Assembly (NCBI RefSeq): GCF_006658505.1
Contig: NZ_VFUZ01000040.1
Location: 1-39,673, forward strand
DNA length: 39,673 nucleotides
From: Mesorhizobium sp. B2-4-15
GTDB lineage: Bacteria > Pseudomonadota > Alphaproteobacteria > Rhizobiales > Rhizobiaceae
Reading direction: 5' to 3'
Below are positions 15,700 through 23,584 of this stretch, in pieces. Each line of letters starts with the position of its first letter. Positions within the stretch are counted from its first letter, which is position 1. The notes beneath the pieces were generated by a model. The model was not told where the DNA came from and ran no database searches. It worked only from the letters and a program-made list of their open reading frames with translations. Made by a program: the position numbers and the translations under genes.

Positions 15700-16071
15700 G
15701 TGGTTGAGGGCCATAAAGACGTGGCGCGGACGATGATTGACGCCACCTTCGGGTCGCAGCATCGATCCAGGGCTGATATTGCCTCACTACGCTTCGATAT
15801 AGCTCAAACCCGGCGTGTAATCGCGGCATCACGAGACCTTCTAAAGCGGTTTCGCCAGCGCAAGATGGACGAAGCGTTAAGGGAGGTTGAGCAACACCAC
15901 CCGGTATCCGCGTTCGATGCAGACATTCTCCGCAAGGTCTTTCAGGATTTGGTCTTGGAAATGAAGGCACCGGAGTGTCAATGGCGTGATCTCGCTCAGA
16001 CCCTGGTTTACGAGTTTACCGGGTGCGAGCGGGTCGAGTCCGGCTTGGTGGATTGGATCATCAGGAAGTAA
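15700..16071 (+). CDS. Hypothetical protein, helical, 123 residues
   Basis: I do not recognise this family. A GTG at 15700 follows AAAGGGAGG by five bases, a strong ribosome binding site, and the frame runs without interruption to TAA. The product is soluble, rich in charged residues and probably mostly alpha-helical (for example LRFDIAQTRRVIAASRDLLK and RQRKMDEALREVEQHHP), with no signal peptide or membrane segment. The C-terminal part, CQWRDLAQTLVYEFTGCERV, has two cysteines but no known motif. It sits between two decayed catabolic fragments. The good start signal makes it more convincing than its surroundings. Confidence 0.55.
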   Translation: MVEGHKDVARTMIDATFGSQHRSRADIASLRFDIAQTRRVIAASRDLLKRFRQRKMDEALREVEQHHPVSAFDADILRKVFQDLVLEMKAPECQWRDLAQTLVYEFTGCERVESGLVDWIIRK

Positions 16072-16089
16072 ATCCGCCTTTCAGACTTC

Positions 16090-16320
16090 AAAACTGGCTT
16101 GACGCCATGTTTCCGAGCGCCTTCGTAGATGTGGTAGGAACCGCGGATGCTGGAATCGAGGATCGTCTGCCATTCGCATTCGAGGGGCGCGCCGCCGAAA
16201 TGCACAATGGCGTTGCAGTCCTTGGTCGCGGCGATCGTTGCCTCCGTGTCGGCGAGGTCGGTGCCGCCTCTCGAAGTTGGGCATCATTGACGACAACGTA
16301 AGTGATGCCGCGCACGGCAC
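16090..16320 (-). pseudogene. NAD-dependent epimerase / uronate dehydrogenase-like fragment
   Basis: On the minus strand the frame TDLADTEATIAATKDCNAIV, then HFGGAPLECEWQTILDSSIR and GSYHIYEGARKHGVK, matches the region after the first NAD-fold half in uronate-dehydrogenase-like SDR proteins, where 'VHxGG.....W..IL..NI.G...YEAAR..GV' is typical. Just before it ITYVVVNDAQLRE lies in another frame, marking a frameshift. Both the GxxGxxG start and the catalytic YxxxK are missing. It is a remnant of a sugar-acid gene, consistent with the other fragments nearby. Confidence 0.65.
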
Positions 16321-16401
16321 TACATCGTGGCTTCCTGCTCCAGCTCTTTCATGTCCTGAAAACGGTTCGCAACACGGGCTGCGGCATAGCTCTCAAACAT
16401 C

Positions 16402-17223
16402 CTACGGCTCTTTCCAGACGCTTCCGATCGCCGTTCTTACGATGGTGGTACCCAGCGGCGCTATACATTCGATGTCCTCGATGGTCCGCAGCAATGTGTA
16501 GTGGTCGATCCTGTCGGCGTAACGGCCGGGCTTGATACCAGCGCCGTAAAACACCGTGAATATGTGGTTCTCAAGACCGCCATCGTCCTCGTCGAAGGTT
16601 ACAATCAGCAGGCTGTTGTGCTTGCGCGACCAGATGGCATAGGTGCGCAAATGGGCCTTCAGCCATGCATCGGCCTTCATGATCGTGCCGTCATGCATGT
16701 CGTTGGCCAGGTTGGGGATGACGAAGCTGACCGCCGGCAGCCGCGCATAGTCGCGCGGAAATTTGGTCAGTGATTTTCCGGCTCCTCTGGCGTCGGCAAA
16801 GGATTCCCACGGATTGTGTTTGCGGGGCGATCCGGGCTCGGCATAGCCCACAAAGGCCTTGCCGGCAGCCTGAAGGCGCTCGGCTAGGTTGGACCCGGCA
16901 ATCTCGTGGATGCCATCGTCGCGCACCCCGTTGGTCGAGCCGCTGAACAGCGCCAGGTAGTTGGGCTGGCTGGGATGAGCGACCCCATGCGAATTATAGA
17001 ATAGGGCGCCGTTCCTCGCCAGGGTCTGCAGATAGGGAGCAGCGCCCGGCTGCGCGATCTGCTCGAAGGAGTGATTCTCCATGACCACGACCACTACATG
17101 GTCGTATTGCGGCGGCGCATCAGCCATGGCGATAGAGCCTCCGCCCAAGGCAGTGCCGCCGGCCAGGATGAGCAACACGGCGAACCGTTGAAGCAGACTA
17201 CGACTTTGTGGACGCGTATTCAT
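16402..17223 (-). CDS. Secreted acid phosphatase / phosphoesterase family protein
   Basis: This 273-residue protein starts with a signal peptide (positively charged MNTRPQSRSLLQR, hydrophobic core, cleavage near IAMADAPPQ). The mature domain has the landmarks of the phosphoesterase family that includes acid phosphatase AcpA and phospholipase C: HVVVVVMENHSFEQI, VAHPSQPNYLALFSGS, LIVTFDEDDGGLENHIFTVF and DHYTLLRTIEDIE. These hold the metal- and phosphate-binding Glu, Asn, Ser/His and Asp residues. The length is near that of short bacterial acid phosphatases. It probably releases phosphate from organic esters in the periplasm or outside the cell. It is intact and stands alone among pseudogene fragments, so its link to the sugar locus is uncertain. 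Confidence 0.85.
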   Translation of the reverse strand: MNTRPQSRSLLQRFAVLLILAGGTALGGGSIAMADAPPQYDHVVVVVMENHSFEQIAQPGAAPYLQTLARNGALFYNSHGVAHPSQPNYLALFSGSTNGVRDDGIHEIAGSNLAERLQAAGKAFVGYAEPGSPRKHNPWESFADARGAGKSLTKFPRDYARLPAVSFVIPNLANDMHDGTIMKADAWLKAHLRTYAIWSRKHNSLLIVTFDEDDGGLENHIFTVFYGAGIKPGRYADRIDHYTLLRTIEDIECIAPLGTTIVRTAIGSVWKEP

Positions 17224-17328
17224 CTCTCTCTAAAGTCATTTGACCGAATGTCAGTATCTGAAGCATACGATACCAGCTTTGCGCTTTGGACATTCCAGGC
17301 CGCATCTTTTATGCGAAGAGGCTGCGGA

Positions 17329-17865
17329 TTACTTCGGACGATAGAACAGAACCCGCCCGGTCGGTATTAGCTGAAGCCGAGTTTTTTGTGCCTGCAGGAA
17401 CTTAACACGGTCGTGAAGTGCGCGAGGACAGGCATCTTTTTGGTAGGCCTGAAGCCGACATAAAATGCCCGAAAGCAGGGCCGCCCGCGGAGCACATCGG
17501 GATCGGGTGCAAAGATACGATGTGCATGCATGTGCTTGATGGTGCTGCCGATTTGCCTGATCGCCCCCCTTAGTGCCGGGATGTTTGGGATCCAGCACAT
17601 CCACCGTGTGCATGAGTTCCTGAACGGCAACCGTCGAGTGGTTGCCCAAGCGGAGATCGAGCAAGTCCGCAACAACATCAGGCGCGCGGCCCTGCAAGCC
17701 ATCGATGTAAACACAGGTATTAAGCATGAGTTCCTGCCCTGCCTCGGCAGTGTCAACGAGGAAGGGCAACTCGTCATCGTTGCGGCGAGACAAGCCTTTT
17801 TGGAAAGCGAACCGTGCCCAGCGAATCGATATTTCGAAATCGAAGTCCGCCAAGTCAGAATCCAA
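17329..17865 (-). pseudogene. PIN-type (VapC-like) toxin, frameshifted
   Basis: The minus strand encodes LMLNTCVYIDGLQGRAPDVV, then LLDLRLGNHSTVAVQELMHT, typical of a rhizobial PIN-domain toxin family that normally reads L-L-D-T-C-V-Y-I-D. Three breaks are visible. At a run of six G near 17567-17572 the frame shifts to RQIGSTIKHMHAHRIFAPDPDVL. It then returns to RAALLSGILCRLQAYQKDA. After FLQAQK the usual 'LGFSVLTANVADFD' core is lost before LQLIPTGRVLFYR. The first acidic residue is also changed from Asp to Asn. The toxin is therefore almost certainly inactive. Its start overlaps the antitoxin's end by 11 bases, preserving operon structure. Confidence 0.7.
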
Positions 17866-18229
17866 GCTTCAGCGTCGGATCAACGGTTCCTCTCGTCTTT
17901 CTAAACGACTGTCCGAAATCGTCATAGAGCGCAACACTAGCGAGTGCGAATTCAATCAAGTCTGTATCAGTCGCAATACCAGTCTGTTTCTTTGCCTTTT
18001 CGACAAGCGCGGGGCTGATACGACTGCCGATTCGCCTGCTCTTGTCGCCCAGCAGACCAGAGTTTTCCGCAGCCTTCATGATGGCCTCGAAACGAGCACT
18101 GCTGACGCTAACGAACTTGCCGGTCTTCAGGAATGGCTCACCAGGCTTCGTCGTCGTTCCGATCATGCCAGCACGTCCTTTCTTCTTGGCGCCGCCGCTT
18201 GTGTGTTTCTTCATTGCTGCCTTCGCCAC
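17855..18229 (-). CDS. Antitoxin-like protein paired with a PIN toxin
   Basis: This 124-residue protein has a basic N-terminus (MKKHTSGGAKKKGRAGM) and a C-terminal half SGLLGDKSRRIGSRISPALV followed by EKAKKQTGIATDTDLIEFAL and GTVDPTLKLGF. This C-terminal pattern, with a short ribbon-helix-helix-like core and a conserved tail, is what I recall for antitoxins preceding the PIN toxin family at 17329. The GTG at 18229 was chosen because AGGGAGG lies six bases upstream; a TTG at 18259 is possible but less likely. It would bind DNA and neutralise the toxin, but the toxin gene is broken, so it may persist as an orphan. The family call comes from pattern and context, not a database match. Confidence 0.65.
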   Translation of the reverse strand: MAKAAMKKHTSGGAKKKGRAGMIGTTTKPGEPFLKTGKFVSVSSARFEAIMKAAENSGLLGDKSRRIGSRISPALVEKAKKQTGIATDTDLIEFALASVALYDDFGQSFRKTRGTVDPTLKLGF

Positions 18230-19339
18230 AACGCAGCCTCCCTGTCTGACATTTTCCAATTTCGTCTAACATATCATTGGCGCGGCAATTTCAAGGAGCC
18301 ATCGAAATGCGGCATCGTTCCAATATTGCCGGGCGCAGTGCTTTAGGCGCGAGGTGCTGGGTGGACATTTGTACGGTTTAGCACCAACTTTGATGCAACC
18401 TTGCGGTTCACGCGCTGCGGAAGCACTATCCCGACTGCACTGGTCCCTCAAACAGTATATGGTCCGGCCTGCGATCCTGTGTCACCGGAAAGCAGGCCGG
18501 GCTTTCCGAGGTGCGCGAGATCTGAGATGCAAGCGCCATTCTCCCGCATCGAGAGGGCTCCCATGCGAGTTTGCCTTCAAGCCAAAGCGCATCAATTACT
18601 GAGCAATTCGAACATCCTCGCCGGGTGAGCCGGGCGTACAACGCTCCCGTTGTGACCCCAGTTCGAGTTGCGACAGAACCCATTCCGGTGCATGAAATCC
18701 GGGGATAGCGATCGATTTCTTCAAACACGAGCGAGCGAGCAGATGATTGCCGACACATCGGCGATCGTTGGCCTTTTGGGCAGGAAACCGATCGCCTGCA
18801 GGTGAGCAAAGGCTGGGCCCGAATTTTGTATGGATACGGGATATAGCTGCCATCTGAGCTAGAAGACGCCGAACTCGCCCTTTGGTGCGTCGCGGCCACG
18901 TACACCTCTCCAATGGGAACACGGACCCCTTCGGTAGAGCTTGAAATGGTGGATGCCCATGCGTCGTGCAAATCGATCGTTCCGATATTGACGTTGCACG
19001 ACTTGAAGATCGGATTGCCCATCAGCCGTTCCCCGAGATTGTCGCAGACCTTGAGGAAAGGGTCACAGGATTTCCAGATGTCGTCTAGAAGTTCCGGAGG
19101 TATATCCTGACGAACGCGGCCAACCCTGAAATAGTTGGATGCACCCAGCCGCCGGAAGCGCGCTCGTAGAAAGCCATCAGCTTCTCACCGCTCGGCGAAG
19201 GAAGCGGTTTTCAGACCGCCTGGAGGGCCATGAAACGTAAGCGTCCGGAAGGCCGCCTTACGAATGGAGAGTCCAGGAACAATGCTGTTAGCGTTATGAA
19301 GGCGTGTGAGCTTATTCTTGTCGCGATAGGGAGTGCGCA
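18230..19339. other. Long stretch without a recognised gene
   Basis: No convincing gene is visible. The longest open frame is on the minus strand (18426-19022, potentially continuing upstream to about 19170 without a start). Its first part, such as NIGTIDLHDAWASTISSSTE, reads like a real protein, but the rest is rich in Arg, Ser and Cys and looks like shadow sequence. It may be a decayed gene of unknown family. No repeats, tRNA or terminator were noticed here. Confidence 0.4.
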
Positions 19340-19486
19340 ATGACCTATAAAACTGGCTCAATTCTAACGGTCTGTCCGCGATGCGGCAAACCCGCCCTAC
19401 AATCGCCAAGCAAGGGAATTTGGTGCGCTCATTGCAAGAACGGATCAAGAGGCAGGCAAAGCCGCTTGTTATTTGTGGCGCGCTAA
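19340..19486 (+). CDS. Small zinc-ribbon-like protein, 48 residues
   Basis: An ATG at 19340 follows AGGGAG by six bases and opens a 48-codon frame ending in TAA at 19484-19486. The product, beginning MTYKTGSILTVCPRCGKPAL, has two CxxC knuckles: CPRC at residues 12-15 and CAHC at 29-32, spaced 13 residues apart, followed by a basic tail. This is the layout of a minimal zinc ribbon that could bind nucleic acid or act as a protein-interaction module. No partner is evident: it lies between a gene desert and an IS66 remnant. The start signal and cysteine spacing support it; function is unknown. Confidence 0.5.
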   Translation: MTYKTGSILTVCPRCGKPALQSPSKGIWCAHCKNGSRGRQSRLLFVAR

Positions 19487-19512
19487 GTCTCAGCTTTGCG
19501 ACCGGGTGCAGG

Positions 19513-19640
19513 TCAGGCCGCCTGAGCGCTCAGCGTCTTGAATGTCCAATTCCATGGAAGCAGTTGCTCCAGCCTGGTGATCGGCGTGTCCGCGATGCGG
19601 GCGAGAACGTCAGCAAGCCATGACTGCGGTTCTCCTTCAT
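19513..19640 (-). mobile_element. IS66-family transposase C-terminal remnant
   Basis: The minus strand encodes QSWLADVLARIADTPITRLE then QLLPWNW before a stop, which is the characteristic end of IS66 TnpC transposases ('WLxxVLxRIADHxIxRxDELLPWN'). The upstream coding part is lost or frame-shifted (PNAMKENRS in another frame). No terminal inverted repeats were identified. It indicates past insertion and decay. Confidence 0.65.
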
Positions 19641-20083
19641 TGCATTTGGATTGACGGCACCAGCTTTGAGTGGGGTAACGAAAAGATGGCTTAGTCGACT
19701 CCATCCCCAAACGAGTTCTCGGGCTGCTATCATCTCCGAACTCGTGATGTCCCTGCCGGGACGGTGGTTGCGGCGACCTCGGTCAAACGGCTGACAGCAG
19801 TTCATCTGCATCTCGTTGGAAACGTTGAGGCGCCCGACCCGAACATTATCATGAGGTATTCGACCTCGGAAAGGACCGTGACCCCGGCGATGGCAATGCG
19901 ATCCGGATTGACAACTACCCGCAATTAAAGGGCCGTTTGACACCCAAGTGTTCTTCACGACAGCTTTGCGCCGCACTTCAGTCACTTCAACGGTGTCATC
20001 CGCGCCCCCAAACGGGAGATTCCCCCACGATGAGGCCCAACCCCCTTATGTCCTTGCTGCTCATTGGAGCCGCTGATGGCGTT
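19641..20083. other. Intergenic, no gene recognised
   Basis: Between the IS66 remnant and the LysR gene I see only short frames with no recognisable motif. It may contain further scrambled transposon sequence. Confidence 0.4.
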
Positions 20084-20971
20084 TTAGGAAAAGTGCTCCT
20101 CCATATAGACGCGGAACTCCCGCTCGAACTGCTCTTGGAGGAGGGACGACATATGCGTGCGGCTGCGCGTCAGGTAGACATGGCAGGGCACGTAGGGAAG
20201 GAACGGCTTGATGGCGAGCGTTCCGCGCCACCTTTCCGCAGAGAACTTGTCGACGATGGAGACGCCAAGCCCCTCGGCCACGAGAGCGCAAGCGGCGTCA
20301 CTGTAATGAGCCTCGAAGCGCACCTCGACGCGAACTCCCGCGTCCTCAAAGCTGCGGTCGACGGCCTGGCGCGAGCCGTCCTCGCGCCCAAGTGCGATGA
20401 AGCTTTGGTCGCGGATGTCAGCGGCTTCGATCGCCTCCTTCTCGCTCAAGGGATGTCCCGCCGGCAGCACGCAGACCGAAGCCGTCTCGAAGATGAGATC
20501 GCAGGTGGTCGCCGGGTCGATCACCGGCATCGTCATCAAGCCAATGTCGAGTTGCTTGCTCGCAGCGAGCTCTGCGATCCGCACGGACGCTTCCGGCTCC
20601 AGCGACAGCCGCAGCTTGGGGTGGTGCCGGGCGAACACCCCGACGAAGCGGGGTAGCACATAACTGGACAGCGCCGGATAAGCGCCGATGATCAACCGAC
20701 CCGCCTCTAGCTGTTGGATGTCGGCCGCCAGCCGCCGCAATCGCGCCATGCCCCTGACGATATGCCCGGCCTCCTCGTGCAGCAGGTAGGCCTCCGCGGT
20801 CGGAGCCAACCGGCCGCCCTGCCGCACGAACAGCTGGATCTTCAGCGTGTGTTCGAGATTGGCAATGTGGGCGCTGACGGAAGGCTGCGAAATGTGCAGG
20901 AGATTGGCGGCACCAATCACTGTTCCCGCATCCATCACAGCGCGAAACGCCTGCAACTGTCTGTAGTTCAT
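20084..20971 (-). CDS. LysR-family regulator (OccR/NocR-like)
   Basis: From the ATG at 20971 the protein has 295 residues, a normal LysR length. The N-terminal winged HTH is seen in MNYRQLQAFRAVMDAGTVIG, AANLLHISQPSVSAHIANLE and FVRQGGRLAPTAEA. The remainder is a ligand-binding domain with GRLIIGAYPALSSYVLPRFV, DIGLMTMPVID and CALVAEGLGVSIVDKF. An ATG 21 bases upstream (20992) is possible, but it lies inside the palindrome at 20991-21005, so I prefer the shorter form. It is divergent from an opine-type transport and oxidation operon and should activate it in response to the opine or a related amino acid derivative. The OccR/NocR resemblance is supported by context as much as by sequence. Confidence 0.87.
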   Translation of the reverse strand: MNYRQLQAFRAVMDAGTVIGAANLLHISQPSVSAHIANLEHTLKIQLFVRQGGRLAPTAEAYLLHEEAGHIVRGMARLRRLAADIQQLEAGRLIIGAYPALSSYVLPRFVGVFARHHPKLRLSLEPEASVRIAELAASKQLDIGLMTMPVIDPATTCDLIFETASVCVLPAGHPLSEKEAIEAADIRDQSFIALGREDGSRQAVDRSFEDAGVRVEVRFEAHYSDAACALVAEGLGVSIVDKFSAERWRGTLAIKPFLPYVPCHVYLTRSRTHMSSLLQEQFEREFRVYMEEHFS

Positions 20972-20990
20972 TTTCTGCGCGCCAGGCTTC

Positions 20991-21005
20991 ATAGGAAAAA
21001 CCTAT
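20991..21005. promoter_or_regulatory. LysR-type operator palindrome ATAGG-N5-CCTAT
   Basis: ATAGG-AAAAA-CCTAT is a perfect inverted repeat containing a T-N11-A core, the classical LysR recognition layout. It lies directly upstream of the regulator's preferred start and about 210 bases before the binding-protein gene. The divergent LysR protein probably binds here, at least for autoregulation. Confidence 0.55.
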
Positions 21006-21217
21006 AGAGGATGCACCTTTTCATATTTGTCAATTGCCCCGAGTTTCGCTTTATTCTCCACCTGCTGGAAGAAACATCCAGCCAATTGGCACCGCGATTG
21101 GCCATCGCGGCGTTCGCAAATAAGCACTGCGCAGAGACTAACGCGATTGCGTCACTGTCTTTCGATCGACGGATCGAGGCGGCCCCTTCGCGCGCAGCCA
21201 ATCATAAAGAGGGTAAA

Positions 21218-22084
21218 ATGAAAATGGGACTGTTACGATGGATGGGCCTCGCGGCGAGCGCCTTGATTTTCCTCACCGGAGCCGCGCGTGCGGATGAAGC
21301 CGGCCAATGGTCGAAGATACGCATTGCGACCGAGGGCGCCTATGCGCCCTGGAATTACATGTCCTCCGACGGCAAGCTCGCGGGCTACGAGATCGATCTC
21401 GCCCAGGAACTGTGCCGCCGCATGAAGGCCGATTGCGAGATCGTCGCCCAGGACTGGGATGGCATGCTGCCCGCGCTCAATGCCGGAAAGTTCGACGCCA
21501 TCATCGCGTCCATGTCGGTTACGCCCGAGCGGCAGAAGGTGGCCTCTTTCTCAGTGCCTTACGCCAAGGCGCCCAACGCCTTCATGATGATGAAGGACAA
21601 TCCGCTGGCCTCGGAACTTGGCCCCCGCGTCGACTACAGCCTGAAGAAGGATCCCGAAGGCGCCAAGAAAGCGATCGCGGCGATGGCCCCGGCGCTGAAA
21701 GGCAAGGTGCTCGGCGTTCAGGGCTCCTCGACAGCCGCGACGTTCGCCACGGCCGAGTTGAAAGAACTGGTCGAGATCCGTGAATACAAGACGACGGACG
21801 AACATAACCTCGACCTCGCCGCCGGGCGCGTCGACCTGGTCATGGGCAATATCACCATGCTGAAGGCCGCCATGAAGCAGCCAGACCTGGCTGGCGCGAC
21901 CCTTGCCGGTCCCACATTCATCGAAGGCGTTCTCGGCAGCGGTACGGCCAACGTGGCCATGCGCAAAGACGACACCGCGCTCAAGGCAAAGTTCGACGCG
22001 GCCATTGCCGAGGTCAACACCGACGGGTTCAACCGCGCCCTGACAGAGAAGTGGTTCGGGGTCGATATCACGCCCAAGGATTGA
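21218..22084 (+). CDS. Polar amino acid/opine ABC transporter substrate-binding protein
   Basis: This 288-residue protein is a periplasmic binding protein of the HisJ/OccT/NocT family. A signal peptide is clear (MKMGLLRWMGLAASALIFLT, cleavage near ARADEA). The SBP_bac_3 domain has IRIATEGAYAPWNYMSSDGK, LAGYEIDLAQELCRRM, WDGMLPALNAGKFDAIIASM, SVTPERQKVASFSVPY and KGKVLGVQGSSTAATFA. The ATG has GAGGG upstream. It would capture an opine or amino acid derivative for the permease-ATPase encoded at 26266-28498. A stable hairpin follows its stop, as often seen where the binding protein is made in excess. Confidence 0.87.
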   Translation: MKMGLLRWMGLAASALIFLTGAARADEAGQWSKIRIATEGAYAPWNYMSSDGKLAGYEIDLAQELCRRMKADCEIVAQDWDGMLPALNAGKFDAIIASMSVTPERQKVASFSVPYAKAPNAFMMMKDNPLASELGPRVDYSLKKDPEGAKKAIAAMAPALKGKVLGVQGSSTAATFATAELKELVEIREYKTTDEHNLDLAAGRVDLVMGNITMLKAAMKQPDLAGATLAGPTFIEGVLGSGTANVAMRKDDTALKAKFDAAIAEVNTDGFNRALTEKWFGVDITPKD

Positions 22085-22092
22085 GTTCAGCC

Positions 22093-22119
22093 GGGCGGGC
22101 GCGAAGGTGCGGCCCGCCC
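22093..22119 (+). promoter_or_regulatory. Intercistronic hairpin after the binding-protein gene
   Basis: GGGCGGGC (22093-22100) and GCCCGCCC (22112-22119) form a perfect 8-bp GC stem with an 11-base loop, 8 bases after the stop codon and 27 bases before the next start. No T-run follows. It is well placed to protect the upstream mRNA or to reduce readthrough, raising the ratio of binding protein to enzymes. Confidence 0.6.
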
Positions 22120-22146
22120 ATCTTGTCCATCGGAAAAATTGATAGC

Positions 22147-23295
22147 ATGACCCAGTTTGTCATAGTGGGTGCCGGGCTCCTCGGCACGTCGATAGCCTAT
22201 CGCCTCGCGGAACGAGGCCACATCGTGACTATTGTTGAGCGCGACCATCCGGGCGCCGGCACAAGTGGTTCGAGCTTTGCCTGGACCAACGCGAACGAAA
22301 AGACCCCCTACAACTACCACCTGATCAATGCGCTGGGGATGCGCGCGCACCGGGAGCTCGAAAATGAATTCGGCGCGCGTCCCTGGTTCCATGGCGGCGG
22401 GGCGGTCGAATGGCGCTCGAACGCGCATGAGGCACAAGAACTCGATGAGCGCGTCGAACGCCTGATTGGATGGAACTATGCGGCCGAATGGATTTCGCCA
22501 GACCGGTTGCACAGGCTAGAGCCGGCGCTCGCTCGGGACGCTTCAGGCGACGCCAAGATTGCCTATTTTTCCGACGAAGGCTGGGTGGACCCCAGCGTCT
22601 ATATCGAATTCTTCCTCGGCAAGGCCCGCGATCTGGGAGCGAAGCTGCGCCGCGAGACCGTCACTGGCGTCGACCTGAGCGGCGACAAGGTGACGGGCGT
22701 CAGGACCGCGTCGGCAAAGACGATCAGCGCGGACGTGGTCGTCAACTGCACTGGCCGATGGGCAAACGATCTCGGTCAGGACGTGCGCTTGACCTTCCCG
22801 CTGGCTCCCACGATCGGCCTTCTCGTTGTGACCGCACCCGCCCATTCGGGTGTGCGACGGGTGGTCCGCACCAGTGCAGTCAACATGCGGCCCGATGGCG
22901 CGGGTCGCATCATGCTGCACAGCGAGCACGACGAACAAGCGTTCACGCTCGAAAGCAGTTCGCACGATACCTACCCCGCTGCCCTCGCCATGATTGAGCG
23001 CGCATCGCGCATCTATCCGGGATTCGCAGGCGCCAGGCCCGAGGCAATGCGGCTGTCGCATCGCGCGATCCCAGGCGACGGCGTGTCGGCCGTCGGTCCG
23101 GTCCCGGAAGTTAGCGGCTACTATGCAGCTGTCACCCATAGCGGAGCGACGCTTGCGCCCTGGCTCGGCCAGGTGGTTGCCGCCGAACTCGCGGGAGAGT
23201 CGGCCAACGATGCGCTCCAGGATTTTCGGCCAGCCCGCTTCTTTGGACGCCAAACCCAGCCATCAGCGCCTGCTCGGAAGCCCCAGCATGTTTAG
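22147..23295 (+). CDS. FAD-dependent oxidoreductase (opine oxidase B / D-amino acid dehydrogenase-like)
   Basis: This 382-residue protein has a D-amino-acid-oxidase (DAO) fold: VIVGAGLLGTSIAYRLAERG is the FAD-binding dinucleotide motif, GAGTSGSSFAWTNAN the flavin region, and PGDGVSAVGPVPEVSGYYAA then THSGATLAPWLGQ the C-terminal FAD segment. It would oxidise the C-N bond of an opine or D-/secondary amino acid. The next two genes encode a small 2Fe-2S protein and an FAD/NAD protein, so the three probably form one membrane-linked dehydrogenase complex as in octopine/nopaline oxidase or D-hydroxyproline dehydrogenase. The ATG at 22147 gives the natural N-terminus; its ribosome binding site is weak. 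Confidence 0.85.
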   Translation: MTQFVIVGAGLLGTSIAYRLAERGHIVTIVERDHPGAGTSGSSFAWTNANEKTPYNYHLINALGMRAHRELENEFGARPWFHGGGAVEWRSNAHEAQELDERVERLIGWNYAAEWISPDRLHRLEPALARDASGDAKIAYFSDEGWVDPSVYIEFFLGKARDLGAKLRRETVTGVDLSGDKVTGVRTASAKTISADVVVNCTGRWANDLGQDVRLTFPLAPTIGLLVVTAPAHSGVRRVVRTSAVNMRPDGAGRIMLHSEHDEQAFTLESSSHDTYPAALAMIERASRIYPGFAGARPEAMRLSHRAIPGDGVSAVGPVPEVSGYYAAVTHSGATLAPWLGQVVAAELAGESANDALQDFRPARFFGRQTQPSAPARKPQHV

Positions 23296-23584
23296 ACGAC
23301 TCCGGGCCGATGATTTGACCACGACGATCTACTTCGACGGACGGCCATTGCGTTGCCGGCCAGGCGACAGCATTGCGGCGGCGTTGCTCGCGGCAGGCGT
23401 TGAGCGGTTCCGCACGACGCCGGTCAGTGGGACCGATCGCATGCCCCATTGCATGATCGGCAATTGCTTCGACTGCCTGGTCGAGATCGATGGACGGGCC
23501 GACCAGCAGGCCTGCCTGGTCCCGGTTAGAGAAGGATCCCAGGTGCGATCGCAACTGGGCACGGGAAAGTTCGACGCCGTATGA
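23288..23584 (+). CDS. (2Fe-2S)-binding small subunit of opine-oxidase-type dehydrogenase
   Basis: This 98-residue protein contains CMIGNCFDC and a fourth cysteine in QQACLVPV, the C-x4-C-x2-C-x(n)-C pattern of plant-type 2Fe-2S domains in sarcosine/octopine oxidase and D-hydroxyproline dehydrogenase small subunits. The N-terminal YFDGRPLRCRPGDSIAAALL is the usual beta-grasp start. It overlaps the preceding gene by eight bases and the following gene by four. Its role would be electron transfer between flavin subunits. The short length is normal for this subunit. Confidence 0.85.
   Translation: MFRRLRADDLTTTIYFDGRPLRCRPGDSIAAALLAAGVERFRTTPVSGTDRMPHCMIGNCFDCLVEIDGRADQQACLVPVREGSQVRSQLGTGKFDAV

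Noticed and set aside
18426..19022. 198-residue minus-strand frame
   Set aside because: The first third looks protein-like but the rest is biased toward Arg, Ser and Cys, no family is recognisable and no ribosome binding site supports the start; kept only as a note in the gene-poor interval.
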